A stretch of DNA of 64,000 nt from Ascarosepion bandense (GCA_037127315.1 JBBBDQ010001028.1:3145001-3209000); one strand, 5' to 3'. Positions 12,507 to 22,925 are shown, counted from the stretch's first letter. Notes: generated by a model not told the origin, from the sequence alone. Translations and numbers: made by a program.

Positions 12507-12970
12507 CTTATCAGACGTTAGTTTTTAGGAGTCAGTTGAAAAATGTCTTATTGTTACTGCTGCTGTTGTTATCTTCGTCGACGGCGTGGGAGTGAAGACG
12601 AAGAAAGAAAAATAGGAAGGAGAGAAAGAACGAATGTATGAGGCATGTCAGTTTCGGTGTCTTGAAATCTCTCCCTTACTTTGTGACGAGGTCCGTTTCA
12701 GATCACTAATCCTATCGAACTGATTAATTCGATTTTCTTTCTGTTTTTTTATAGCTAAGACTTTTAAACATAGGCTGGTTAACTTTTCTCTCAGTTTTGC
12801 AAATCTCTTTCTTTCAGTGGTTAGAAACAAATTTAACATCGGATCTCAAAATTTGGGTTCGTCTTTTTCTTTCTGTACGGGGTCAATCCCTTTCCTATTT
12901 GTCAAAATAAAATTTCACACTAAATTATGAATTTTGCTTTGGTCTGGGTTTTCCTAAAATGTTTTCAGTC
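12507..12970 (+). repeat. Direct repeat R2, copy 1
   Basis: Starts CTTATCAGACGTTAGTTTTT and contains GTGAAGACGAAGAAAG and GACATGTCAGTTTCGG-like words. It matches 15338-15745 over its whole length with substitutions and small gaps. Copy 1 follows an ACT minisatellite, whereas copy 2 precedes one. The two copies flank the THAP gene. No coding motif is seen. Confidence 0.85.
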
Positions 12971-13051
12971 ATTTCTCAATATGTTCATGCATGTCTGTAC
13001 ATATCCAAGTGATTATAAAAAGTTAAGGGGTAAATTTGTTCTCGTTAAGAT

Positions 13052-13060
13052 CCGATTTAT
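13052..13060 (-). promoter_or_regulatory. Possible polyadenylation signal for the THAP gene
   Basis: AATAAA on the minus strand lies about 100 bases after the TAA stop at 13159. AATAAA is frequent by chance in DNA this AT-rich. Confidence 0.3.
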
Positions 13061-13158
13061 TAGTCGCGAGTTGCCATTATTGTGTTGAGGCTTGTATGCG
13101 GCGTATGGAGTAATTAACTGTAAGTAGCCCCCTGCTTTCTAATAATACTCCAGTATTA

Positions 13159-14337
13159 TTAGTCCAGAAAGTTTAATTTTCTTTCAAGTTCGTCGAGGTT
13201 TTTAAACCCCTTTTCTTTTTTTTTTTTTTGGTATTCTGCCTCATCGGCGATACTTTGTGCCAAAGCACTTTCCAATGAGGAGTTTTCCAAATGCATTTTC
13301 CTAGAATCTGGTGATTCTCTCATAGAGCTTGTTGGGGTCATGTAGGAGGGACAATTTAGGAATTTAGTTGGGATAGCCCCTTCCCGTATGCGTTGATTCT
13401 TAAGCTTGGCTGTTAGCCTTTTTCCACTTTTTTCATCAAAATGGTAAGTTTCCCACAAAATGTCCTTAGCATTAAAATGCAGTTCACACACCTAAAAAAA
13501 AGTTAAATGACATAGTATTTGATCCATAATACTCTGATAGGTAAATGAACAGATAAAATGTAAAACAAAAAAAATTACATTTTTTTTTTATGGACATCAA
13601 TTCATTTTTTTGTACGTACAAAGGTTTTAAATAAGAGAATGTTGTTCTAACTGCCATAAGGCCATTTACTGAGCATCCATAAAAAACTCTTACCGACTTA
13701 GAATAATTTTTTTATTAGCAAGTCTCACATGAGAGAATAATATTCTTCAATTTTACCTGACAAAAGGCCAATGAGCATTTGTCAAAAAATTCAAACTTTA
13801 TTTTTATGGATATCCATTCATTTCGTTATTTTTTACGTGCAAAAAGTGACTCTCTACAAAATGAAATAATTATTCGAATCTCATAAAAATTTTAATAAAA
13901 AAGAAAAAAGTTTTTTGAAATTTTAGTTTATTTTTATAGGTCGGAATGTTTTAAAGAAAATAAATCTTTTAATTAGTTTTACTAGGTGCAAAAATATTAT
14001 CGCTGCTTAAATTAATCAAAAGTGATTTTTAAACACAGAAATCATCAACAAAGAGAAAATTCAATTCAAACAACATGTTAAAATTTTAAAAAATCTGGAA
14101 TTAAATAAAAGTTTTCTTCGCATAAAATTTTGAAATTGATTTTAAGACATAAAAACGTTATTAAATAAGAAATTGTTGATTTACTTTGCTATACTTGGTA
14201 ACTGAAAAATCTACCCATTTGGTGGCCCGAAGCTATTTGATGCACATTTCTTGATTTTCAGGAAATCTAAACACGCTAGCTTTTGGCCCTTTAGGATAAT
14301 TTCCTTGGCAGTTAGGAACAACACAATGAAAAGGCAT
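13159..14337 (-). pseudogene. THAP-domain protein gene, two exons, with an in-frame TAG at the invariant Trp
   Basis: Exon 1 (14337-14185, 51 codons) starts with ATG and reads MPFHCVVPNC, FRFPENQ, then a stop, then TKYSK. It ends at AAA|GTAAAT. Exon 2 (13491-13159) follows a polypyrimidine-AG and begins VCELHF. The join is phase 0 across a 693-base intron. Together they give the THAP zinc-finger pattern: Cys5-x4-Cys10, Cys53-x2-His56, the FP motif (25-26) and AIPTKF (90-95), in a 161-residue frame with a charged C-terminal tail (EYQKKKKEKGF). THAP fingers are sequence-specific DNA-binding domains found in cellular regulators and P-element-type transposases. No transposase domain follows, so a small nuclear DNA-binding protein is likelier. 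Codon 35 (14235-14233) is TAG where the family has its invariant Trp. It is therefore either a pseudogene or, since UAG to UGG is an A-to-I change, an edited gene. Confidence 0.8.
14186..14190 (-). other. End of THAP exon 1 and splice donor
   Basis: On the minus strand, AGCAAA is followed by GTAAAT (14184-14179), a good eukaryotic donor. The acceptor TTTTTTTAG lies just before 13491. Joining at these sites restores the Cys-x2-His half of the THAP finger in frame, which supports the gene model. Confidence 0.75.
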
Positions 14338-14467
14338 TTTTTTTAAGTGGAAAAAAACTGAAACTGAAACTTATTGGTAAAGTGAAACTTATTAGTGAAG
14401 TGAAAAACAACGTGTTCGTAGAACAAGCCTCTGAACGTATTATGGCATCTCAACTGACTTTGCTTGC

Positions 14468-14490
14468 TGACGTCACAACAAACATGGCGG
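14468..14490 (-). promoter_or_regulatory. CRE and YY1-like sites upstream of the THAP gene
   Basis: TGACGTCA (14468-14475) is a perfect cAMP-response element. AACATGGCGG (14481-14490) fits the YY1 core. They lie 130-150 bases upstream of the THAP ATG, where a TATA-less promoter would be. GC content rises locally. Function is inferred from known motif consensus and position. Confidence 0.55.
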
Positions 14491-14557
14491 GTAGCGAGAG
14501 GACCTTCTATAACGAAGGTCGTGGTTGTGCTGTCTAGTATGCTATTATTAAACTGTG

Positions 14558-14998
14558 CAATGTTCCATGTGTGGTCGCCATTTTATGTAGTGATGGTTGA
14601 CTGTTATATGACGTGGATAACATTTTATAGAGATCAGAATACCTCTGCGTGTCCTTCCCGTGGTCACCATTCTTGTAGTGAGAAGGTTAAAAAGATACCG
14701 TAGAGATGGATAAAAGCTAGCGACATTGAAAATAGTTCTTGTCGAGAAAAATATCTCTCGTTTGTGTATATAAATGTTAAGTTTATTTTAACGAGAGAAA
14801 ATAACATGCTATTTTTGTGTGTAATCATTAATTAATTGTTCGATGGTATAGGAATTGTATCCTATAAACCAGATCGTAGACGAATAAATATTGAAAATAT
14901 GAGGATTCTTCTGTATGTTCTTCGCGGAGTCACCATTCATGTAGAGTTCAGAATTCTACTGCGTGTTCCTTGCGAGGTCGCCATTCATGTAGTTATCA
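14558..14998 (+). repeat. Loose tandem repeat around GTCACCATTCATGTAG
   Basis: At least four related units occur near 14567, 14648, 14928 and 14976: a GTGTCCTTGCG-like word followed by a GGTCGCCATT/GTCACCATTC and ATGTAG ending. Two units around 14890-14998 are adjacent. It looks like an old minisatellite or repeated transposon end. Confidence 0.65.
14825..14872 (+). repeat. Short dispersed repeat with ATAGGA...TCCTAT hairpin, copy 1
   Basis: TAATTGTTCGATGGTATAGG followed by AATTGTATCCTATAAACC recurs at 15785-15828. Both copies keep the ATAGGA/TCCTAT complementarity. Confidence 0.7.
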
Positions 14999-15337
14999 GT
15001 CGGTCTTGCCTGGCACAGAGCCACTTTAAAACATAACCGACAATCCTCGCATTTAAAGATATCATCATCAGGTTTTAAGGAATAAAAGTGTTTTGTTTGT
15101 AAAATAAATGGAATTTTATTAACAGAACAGAATAATATCGAATTGTAGAAGTTAAATTCTTAACTCTGTAAATGTTCATAGAGAAAGTGTAGTACGAAGT
15201 TAAAATAATCAAGAGTTCGTAGTTGTAATTAGCAGGTCATATTGTGCATATGCAAAGGGGATAGTAATGAAGTCTATGTTCTTTCCTTTTTATGGCTGAC
15301 GAGAAAGTGAAAAAAGTTAAAGCAACAAAAGAAACTT

Positions 15338-15745
15338 GTACTTATCAGATGTTAGTTTTTAGGAGTCAGTTGAAAATGTCTTGTTATTGCTGTAGTTGTT
15401 ATTTGGTTGACGGTTTGTGAGTGAAGACGAAGAAAAGAAAATAAGAAGGAGAGGAAGAACGAAAGTATGTCGGCGAGACATGTCAGTTTCGGCGTCTTGA
15501 AATCTTTCTCTTACTTTGTGACTAGGTCCTTATAAGATCCTTGCTCTTAACTTTTGTTAACTTTCCTCCCAGCTTTGCAAATAGCTTCCCTTCATTGGTT
15601 AGCAAATTAATTTAACACTGGATTGTGAAATTCGATTTTTTCTTTCAGTATGAGGTCAATTTTTTTCCTAATCGTCAAAATTAAATTTCATACTAGATTG
15701 TGAATTTTGTCTTATTCTGTTTTATTCCAAAATGTTTTCATTCTG
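15338..15745 (+). repeat. Direct repeat R2, copy 2
   Basis: Counterpart of 12507-12970, 2.8 kb downstream in the same orientation. An ACT-type minisatellite follows it. Confidence 0.85.
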
Positions 15746-15784
15746 ATCCGATTTTGTGGGTGTGAAATTCTGCTTTTTTGTGCT

Positions 15785-15828
15785 TCAGTTAATTGTTGGA
15801 TGATATAGGATTTTGTATCCTATAAGCT
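15785..15828 (+). repeat. Short dispersed repeat with ATAGGA...TCCTAT hairpin, copy 2
   Basis: TAATTGTTGGATGATATAGG plus GTATCCTATAAGC, a match to 14825-14872. Confidence 0.7.
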
Positions 15829-16110
15829 ACTATTATTATTACTACAATTGTTATTACTACTAGAACTGTTATGACTACTACTACTAGAACTAATATTTTT
15901 ACCACTACTGGATCTATAGTGTGACTACTACTAAAACTATTGTTAGTGCGACTATTAGAGCAGCTATTAGAAGTACTATTGCTTCTATTGCTACTAGAAC
16001 TACTGCTGCTACGATTTCTAGAATTATTACTGCTACTACTGTTCGAATCGTAATCGCTACTGCTACTAGAACTACTGTATTCTCCATTGTTGTTATTATT
16101 ATTATTGTAT
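15826..16110. repeat. Degenerate ACT/ATT minisatellite
   Basis: Imperfect ACTACTAGAACT units, like 11901-12505. The threonine/isoleucine-rich ORF at 15921-16124 is repeat-derived. Confidence 0.9.
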
Positions 16111-17640
16111 TATTGAATAAGTGAAAAATTTAGAGAGAGAGAGCATCATGCCAACAAAGTGACGCTAGTGTACAAATGTACGAAACCAAATATACCTATT
16201 CTGCCACCAAGTCGGATAAGAGTATACTAAGTACATGCATCTCTAGCAAATGTGCACGATATGGTAGAAGATTTGCTAAAAGTATGTTATAACCTTGTGA
16301 GGCCTAGTTAAAAATAACTTATCAGTCGTTTAATTGAAATCGCTCAGACAGTCAGCGATTAAAGGTGTTCCTAAGAATCTCCATGTGACTTCCAAGTCGC
16401 CTGTAAACTACATCTTCCATCAAACTTAATAAAGCATAACCTCTAGACACCCAAACATGATTTTCAACCACAAGTCCCGCTTGTGAACAAAGATGCACAA
16501 TACGTCAACCAGTCGGGAACATGCCCAACTGGTTAAAATCAGGCAAGCAAGAAAGGAAATCTCTGACACTGGCGTGATATTTATAGACGACCGTCTTTAA
16601 TTTACCAAGACAAAACATGCGCATGTTTAGATCAGAAACCAAGAAAGCTATCGCTATTCACTTCGTCGACTTCTTTATCTGAGAGTGAAAAAAAGAAAAA
16701 GATGTGAAATAAAATATGGTGGCGAGGAAAATATAAAACAATAAAAGAAAAAAGATATGTGTGTAATTAAACAGAAATAAAGATGAAAAAAGAGGAAAGA
16801 ATGAAGAAAACGAATAAGATGATAAATGAGATTAATAGGATACAAAAATGAAAGATTTTCGAAGGGAATCACTTTTAGGGTTTCTTTCTGCATAATTTTC
16901 TTCTTTCTTTTTTTTTCCTCGTTTTCACCAGTTCACTCTGTTATTGAGTCTTGTTAATAAACTGAAAGCAATAAATCTGACGACATAAGATTTGCTTCCG
17001 GCTCTCAACATCTCTTCCTCCTGTTCGGTATCATAATAGCTTGGGACTATATATGGGAAGAACATCGGATATAGAACTTCTTGTATGCTTCCATTTAGGT
17101 GTTGACTGACGTTTTTATACAAGAGATAGGAATAAAAAGAGAAAACGTCAGAAAAGAACAAGAACGAGGAAAAGAAGAAAACAAAAGTCGAATGAGAATG
17201 AATGGAAGGTTAAAGAAGAAAAGACTAAAAGGAAAACAGGAGTTAATAAAAATGGAAAAAGGTAAATAAAACATGACCTAAAACCGTGCGAGAAAGAGAA
17301 AAGGTGAAAGAAGAACCCGGTCACTCAGGCTATTTAGTTAACTTTCCAGCCCCTCTACCACCTCTGCTGGCCAAAAAGATATTTTTTTTTTTACCTTACT
17401 GGCATTAAAGCATGTGCGATTGGGATGGAATCAACTGTTTTAAATCTTCTTAAAAGTAAGTCATGATTTTTTTTTTTTTGCTTAATTTTAAACGTTTCAT
17501 GCTTATTTGAACGACTGGTTTCTTCTTTTTCAAAGAAATTTCTTTCACTGGATTTAACTAAGTTAAAACTTAGCAATTCACCACCCTAAATATTTTTTTT
17601 TATTTTTTTATTTTATTATTATTATTATTTTTTAATTGGA
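16111..17640. other. Unassigned DNA
   Basis: No gene is recognised. A small imperfect hairpin (AACCAGTCGGG...CCCAACTGGTT) lies at 16506-16533. 16680-17400 is purine-rich on the plus strand, which explains the Phe-rich antisense ORFs. Confidence 0.35.
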
Positions 17641-18214
17641 GTAGATAGACCAACCTATCACCCGGTTCACACTTCACCCACGTCTATTGAACAGATGAAG
17701 AGGCTCATCCCTTGTTCCCTGTTTAGGATGTGGTTTCCGGCTTTCTCTTTTTTCCCCTCAGGTACTCCAATGATTTTCTTGCTGTGCGCTTGGCTGGTGG
17801 CAACGTCTCATCATTGTGAGAGTAACGGGTTGGCAGTTTTCTGGTTGCTGCTTCTGACTGGTAGTTAGGAGCCCGAACTCTTGAGTAGTGTCAAGAGCGG
17901 CTACTCTGATCAACAGTTGAATAATACCGGGGTTCTTGTAGTGCCATGTCGCGCATGGATAGGTATCCCTGCAAACGCTTTCGGTGGGCAACCCCGAGGC
18001 CACACTTTGATACAGCCCAAGCCAGTTCCCATCCCAGCGCATATCGTGAATAATGACCACTTGCATCCTCTACTCAAGGTCCCTCCCTACCAACAAATTT
18101 TAACATGATAAACGGAATCAAAAATAACCTTAAACCAGCCAAACTCAAATCACCAAAATCTCTTAACATTTTTTTTTTACTAACATCCGGGGCATTCGTA
18201 CTAAGTTTTGTAGT

Positions 18215-18862
18215 GTGGAAGCTTTCCTCCACGTAAAGTCCTCTGACATCCTAGCGCTCTGTGAGACTAACCTCAATTCATCAATTCCCTCCTCTGACTT
18301 CTCGATCCCTGGTTATCTTCCCCTCCTAAGGAAGGATTCCACTGTCCACATGAATTGGCTGGGAGTCTACGTTAGTGAACACCTCCCTGTAACTAGGGTA
18401 ACACTACTCGAATCTACCGCCCACCAATATGTATGTCTCCGTCTATCACTTCTTAGTTCGGTTAGCTACCTTTTCTTCGTTTACCGTTCCCCCTCTTCTT
18501 CCGAGTGCTCCCTTCTAGACAGCATTTCTGACAATATAGATAAGGCTACTTCCTACCACCCATTCGCTCACATATTTGTGTTCGGAGATCTTAACGCCCG
18601 TCATGCTGAGTGGCTTAAAGACCCTGTTACTGATTCAGCAGGCATCCACGCCATGAACTATGCTATTTCCCAATCCATTACTCAAGTAGTGAACTTCTTC
18701 ACACGCTTTCCAAGCTCTCCCTCAGGACACGCCTCTCTACTAGATATATGCTTTACCTCTGCACCTGACTCCCGCCAGGTCTCACAGCTTTGCCCTCTCG
18801 GCAACTCCGACCATGCTGTTGTCTCTCTTAATACTTTTCTCCACTCTCACTCTCACCAATAG
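18215..18862 (+). pseudogene. LINE endonuclease domain (APE type)
   Basis: 215 codons. LCETNL near residue 16 supplies the metal-binding Glu. FVYRSPSSS (about 88) and FGDLNARHAEW (about 123) give the catalytic Asp/Asn strand. LLDICFTS and the closing SDHAVVS box are near 175 and 200. The order matches the APE endonuclease of CR1/Jockey-like LINEs. Reading continues upstream of the ATG in the same frame (IRTKF), so the ATG is not the native start. Confidence 0.9.
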
Positions 18863-19514
18863 CCTCCTACTTATAGAACCTTTTACTGATACCAAAGAGC
18901 TGACTGGGACGCCTTCCGCGACTTCCTTTGCGACGTCCATTGGGGGAAAGTGATCAATCTCCCAGTCAATGACTGTGCCTCTGAGATTTCCTTGATGCCT
19001 TCATACTTACCAGGAAGTTTCGTCTCAAACCTCATTCCTCCACTTGGTTCTCCCCTGTCTGTTCAACTGCCATTGCCCACAGGAATCACTACTTTCGACT
19101 ACTTCGGATACAGTCAGCAGACCACAACAGGCGCCTATTCACGTCTGCTCGTAATGAGTGCAAGAGAATCCTGAATGTCACCAAGCGGTTGTTTGCTGAG
19201 AGAATGAGACAACGCATAGCTGACCGCATATTCGACTATTGGCGGATATGAAAACGGGTTCTGAACAATAGCAATTCCTCTATACCTCCTTTAATCAATG
19301 AAATTGAGGTCCTCACATCATCAGCGGTCAAGGCTGAGTGCTTTGCTCGCAGATTCTCATCAAACTTCACATTTGACTCATCTGGAGTACACTCACCTGA
19401 CTTCCCTATTAGAACTGATGCTAAACTGTAAGATATATACATTACCCCGACAGTAGTATCCCGTGTAAGATCAGACTTGACCCCCGCGAGGCGAGCGGTG
19501 GTGATGGAATCCCG

Positions 19515-20478
19515 GTGATTGTCCTTAAGAAATGTGCCTCTGAACTCTCCTCTGTCCTCTCTAAACTCTATAACTACTGCCTCTCTGCTTCTTGTTTTCC
19601 GGCATGTTGGAAGTACTCTTATGTCGTTCCTGTATTTAAGAACTCTGGTGAACCCTCAGACCCATCCAACTTCGCCCTATCAGTCTTCTACCAATTTTCG
19701 GAAAGGTTTTCGAGGCCATTATTAATGCTGAAATAGTTCAGTATCTTATTGCCCATAAACTCTTCTCCGACAGGCAGTATGGCTTCCGCTTTGCCAGGTC
19801 CACGGCCGACATGCTAACGGCCATTATGGAGTACCTGCTCCAGCGAGGATCGTGCTGCTGCTCTGGACATCTTTAAGGCTTTTGACAGGGTTTGGCACGC
19901 TGGCCTTCTATGCAAGCTAAGGGGTTACAGTATTACCGGACGATTGTATGATCTGATCCAATCTTTCCTACATAACCGCATAATGAAGGTCGTCCTGAAT
20001 GGACATGCCTCCACAGCCTACTGTACAAATGCTGGTGTTCCTCAGGGCTCTATCCTAGGCCCAACGCTCTTCCTTATTTTCATAAATGACTTCCCAGACG
20101 AGATCAAGAGCCAGGTAGGCATCACAATTTACTCCCACATCTGAAAGAATCCCGACGTGACGGACAAACATAATCTGAACTTGAAAGGGATCTACACTCT
20201 GTAGTGAATTATGGTAAGAAGTGGCTCGTAAATTTCAATTTTCCAAGTTGCTGTCTGTCAATCATCACAGACAACCTCTCCTTCCTCTCATAAGCATGGA
20301 CCAAGCGAGTCTCCCCGAGAGCAATACTCTGCGACTCTTCGGCCTTACCCTATCTTCTCATCTCAAATGGAACCACTACATTGAGTCAATAGTTAAATCC
20401 ACTGCTAGGAAAGTTGGGTCACTGTGTCAGGCCAGGATGTTTTTCCCACCTGAAACCATCCTGCATACATACAAATCA
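19515..20478 (+). pseudogene. LINE reverse transcriptase, broken
   Basis: Fragments in order: ASCFPACWKYSYVVPVFKN (RT1), a damaged AFDRVWHAGLLCKL stretch near 19880, GVPQGSILGPTLFLIFINDF (RT4-5) at about 20032-20092, and NTLRLFGLTLSSHLKWNHY (RT7) near 20320. The expected YADD box after INDF is missing (YSHI then stop), so the polymerase is dead. Confidence 0.85.
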
Positions 20479-20679
20479 ACTCATCAGCAGTGCGCATCCA
20501 CTACCAGGAATTGAAACCTATACAGTTGCGTTGGAATATGTGAATGAGCGGCGCTATATTGAGTTTAATTCGTTACCTCTTCGTCACCAGGGCCTGTGGT
20601 ACAGTTGGTATGACATCTGCTTACTAACGCAACTGTATAGGTTTCAGTTTTTGGTAGTGGATACGCACTGGTGATGAGT
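20479..20679. repeat. 54-bp inverted repeat pair with hammerhead 5' halves
   Basis: Left arm 20479-20532 and right arm 20626-20679 are reverse complements except for about 5 positions, around a 93-base spacer. The minus strand of the left arm reads GCGCACTGCTGATGAGT, an intact hammerhead 5' core. The plus strand of the right arm reads GCACTGGTGATGAGT. The unit interrupts the LINE RT frame, so it inserted later. Confidence 0.85.
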
Positions 20680-20718
20680 CCCAAATATTGAACGAAACGG
20701 CCGTCCAGTGCTTTCTAC
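20654..20718 (+). ncRNA. Type I hammerhead ribozyme, one core substitution
   Basis: Stem I: GTAG (20654) with CTAC (20715), internal loop, GCACTG (20665-20670) with CAGTGC (20706-20711). Core: G at 20671 (canonical C3), then TGATGA, an eroded stem II (GTCC...GAAC), then CGAAAC (20693-20698), a minimal stem III with loop GGCC, and the cleavage triplet GTC (20703-20705). The layout is the short-stem-III type I hammerhead known from animal retroelements. C3 is G and position 8 is still G, so the C3-G8 pair is lost and this copy is probably inactive. The left inverted arm keeps the canonical C3. Confidence 0.75.
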
Positions 20719-20925
20719 ATTCTGTTGATGTTGAATAAATCTCGATGAATTACTTAATATATATATGTATATATATAATAGTTCTAATAGTATCTGTTTT
20801 GTCTCCAGTCTTGTCGATCTCTGGCAGAGTATCTCTTTGTGCTTGTATTGTTTTATCAATATCGTGCATTTTCTTCGTTTTTGAGATAACCACTGGTTTT
20901 AATCTGTCTATAGCAACATTGGATG

Positions 20926-21212
20926 TGCGTTGTGGCGTAGTAGATATCGGTTCGGAACAAGAAATCGGAGAGCCGAGTTCTAATTCCAGTTGAATTTATT
21001 ACCTTCACTTACGCACAAATATCCTTGGGAAAGGTATTAATCTGTCTCTTCCCTCCAGTTATGGGTTAAACAACAGGACAGATCGGGTTCTGTAGCTTTG
21101 GCTGGCAACCAATCTACCGCAGAACGCAGTGGCAACCTACTGCGGGATAATCTTTCGAGACATGATCGCCCAAGCGTGTTTCACGTATGGCGTTTGACTG
21201 ACTGATAATAAC
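20926..21212 (+). mobile_element. tRNA-like SINE, family A, copy 2
   Basis: TGGCGTAGTAGATATCGG (A-box-like), GAGTTCTAATTCC (B-box-like), ATATCCTTGGGAAAGG and GAGACATGATCGCCCAAGCG in the same order as 405-690. It ends in GACTGACTG. Confidence 0.85.
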
Positions 21213-21340
21213 ATTGCTATTATCATCTGCGGTCGTAAGGTGAGGGCTAATTACTTTATACAAACCTGTGTAAGGAACTTCCAAAGATTTCCGAAATCTG
21301 TCTGTACTAAGGTATACAAATTTATAATCATTTAGGTTTT

Positions 21341-22480
21341 TTATTTATTTTGGTATATTAGGTTTTCGTAAATAATGTAGGTGTTCAGAGGATGGTTCTC
21401 CACCTCAAACTTTGGCATTTCTTTCACTACGTCTTTTATAATCAAGTTTGATAACTCATCGTTATTCTTGTCACATGAGTCAATTAACAGACTTGGAAAT
21501 TGTTGATGACACCATGTTACTGCTGTATATGGCAAGTAAGTTGATTCATTAGATGTGATTCTGATGCCTAAAAGTACAAAAGCTGATAGAGATCATTCTT
21601 TCCTTGCAATAATTGATGTCATTAACGTCCTGTGTGCCCATACAGTTAATCAGTTCACCTAACGATGGTACGAAGTTGTTTTCAGTCTGTTAAAGTCTAT
21701 GGTCTTTGACAGTTCTTAAAAAATTCTGACAACAAACTGGCTACTTCTATCAGTCTTGATGTATAAAAGTACTCGGAATCTACCTACTCATGCCCTAATG
21801 AAGGCAGTAGTAACATTTTGTGCAGTTATTTCAGTTAGAGAAACTACCTCCACCCATTTAGTCGGTATATCAATCATATATAAAAGATACCACTTTGTCT
21901 ACATGCATTGTTTGAAATCGCTCAGAAGGTAATTCAAATGGTTGTTTAATAATTTTTGTTTGCGGGCAATTTGGGCTCTCTTTGAAGAACTCTTTAACTG
22001 ACTTGTCTATCAGTGGCCAGTAATACCTTAATTTTAATAAGCGTAATGTGGCAAACTTTCAAAATATATTTCCTTAGCTCTTGCGGTACGAAAGGTCTCG
22101 GAAACGGTAACGATATTTCGCGCATTATTACTTGGTTTTTACCTGTATGGTAAGGTTTCAATCTGTTTATCCGATTATTGATGAGTGACAGTTTTCTGTA
22201 AATCACAAAGTTTTATTGTTACAGCATTAGCCGGCCTTGATAAGCAGTCTGCAATGATAGTTTCTTGTCTTCTTATATGAGAAATGTTAGTGATATATTC
22301 GATTATGAAGCTCAGATGACGCTGTTGTTTGTCGAACTTTAAAGGCAAATGGTTAGTACAACCATTACACAAAGGTTTATGATTTGTTAACAAAAGAGTA
22401 TTCCTACCTTCTATGAGGGGTTTAAAGTGCAACACTGCTAGATATGCAGCGAGTCAATTTTACAAGTCCTACTCTTTAAT
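21341..22480 (-). mobile_element. Ty3/Gypsy pol remnant A (RNase H + integrase)
   Basis: Minus-strand order: RNase H tail at 22435-22175 (LLHFKPLIEGRN, LLTNHKPL, DKQQRHLSFI, DCLSRP), integrase zinc-binding region at 22206-21994 (RPFVPQELRKYI), then a decayed integrase core at about 21960-21650 (THVD-like, WVEVVSLTEITAQN, TDRSSQF) and a C-terminal part near 21600-21341 (LLGIRITSNES). The frame changes several times and stops occur in the core. Upstream RT, protease and gag are not seen, and no LTR pair was identified. It is an inactive internal fragment. Confidence 0.85.
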
Positions 22481-22534
22481 CTGAGAGAGGAGATCGATTC
22501 AAACGTTTTTCAAGTGACTCAAGTCAATGTAACA

Positions 22535-22612
22535 ACCAGAATTTGAACTCTACTCCCCGTTTTTTTACTGCGATCCGCTATCCATTGCACTAACCGCACA
22601 TTTTCCTTTCAA
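22535..22612 (-). mobile_element. tRNA-Arg-like SINE head
   Basis: On the minus strand: GTGCGGTTAGTGCAATGGAT with AGCGGATCG, then GAGTTCAAATTCTGG. The A-box region TGCAATGGATAG resembles tRNA-Arg, and GTTCAAATTC is a B box. The cloverleaf is not complete, so it is a SINE head or tRNA pseudogene and not a functional tRNA. Confidence 0.6.
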
Positions 22613-22639
22613 GAATAATAAGACATTTAGTCACACAAT

Positions 22640-22925
22640 TAAGTCCAATACATGATATACGCTTGGGAGACCATGTCTCTTTCGATCCATGACCGACGAA
22701 GCAGAAAGTTTTTCTTCACTATGTTGCCATTTCTTTCTACGGTAGAGTGATTGCCAACCAAGTCTATAGAATCCAATCTGTTCTGCTATTTAACCCATCG
22801 CTGGACAAAGAAGAAATGGATTCATACCTTTTCCAAGAGTATTTGCGTGCAAAGGACAGCAACGAATTCAGCTGGAATTCGCTCTACCAATTTCCTATTC
22901 TGAGCCGATATCCATTACACCAAAA
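22640..22925 (-). mobile_element. tRNA-like SINE, family A, copy 3 (inverted)
   Basis: The reverse complement reads GTAATGGATATCGGCTCAG, then an eroded B-box region, AAATACTCTTGGAAAAGG, GATGGGTTAAATAGCAGAAC and GGTCTCCCAAGCG. It matches the plus copies at 405 and 20926. The plus ORF at 22747-22959 is antisense to it. Confidence 0.8.

Larger units (their letters stand above)
17700..20478 (+). mobile_element. CR1/Jockey-group LINE, degenerate
   Basis: GC and codon use rise relative to the flanks. An apurinic-type endonuclease is encoded at about 18190-18862. RT motifs follow in pieces at 19515-19736, 19944-20144 and 20221-20478, in changing frames. A poly(T) run near 18169-18180 precedes the HNIRG-like NIRGIRTKF start of the endonuclease. 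Non-LTR elements of this group nick DNA with the endonuclease and prime reverse transcription there. The 3' part is interrupted at 20479 by an inverted repeat. A related but inverted scrap lies at 36545-37105. Confidence 0.85.

Noticed and set aside
16506..16533. Hairpin AACCAGTCGGG/CCCAACTGGTT
   Set aside because: Single short imperfect hairpin with no T-run or repeat context.
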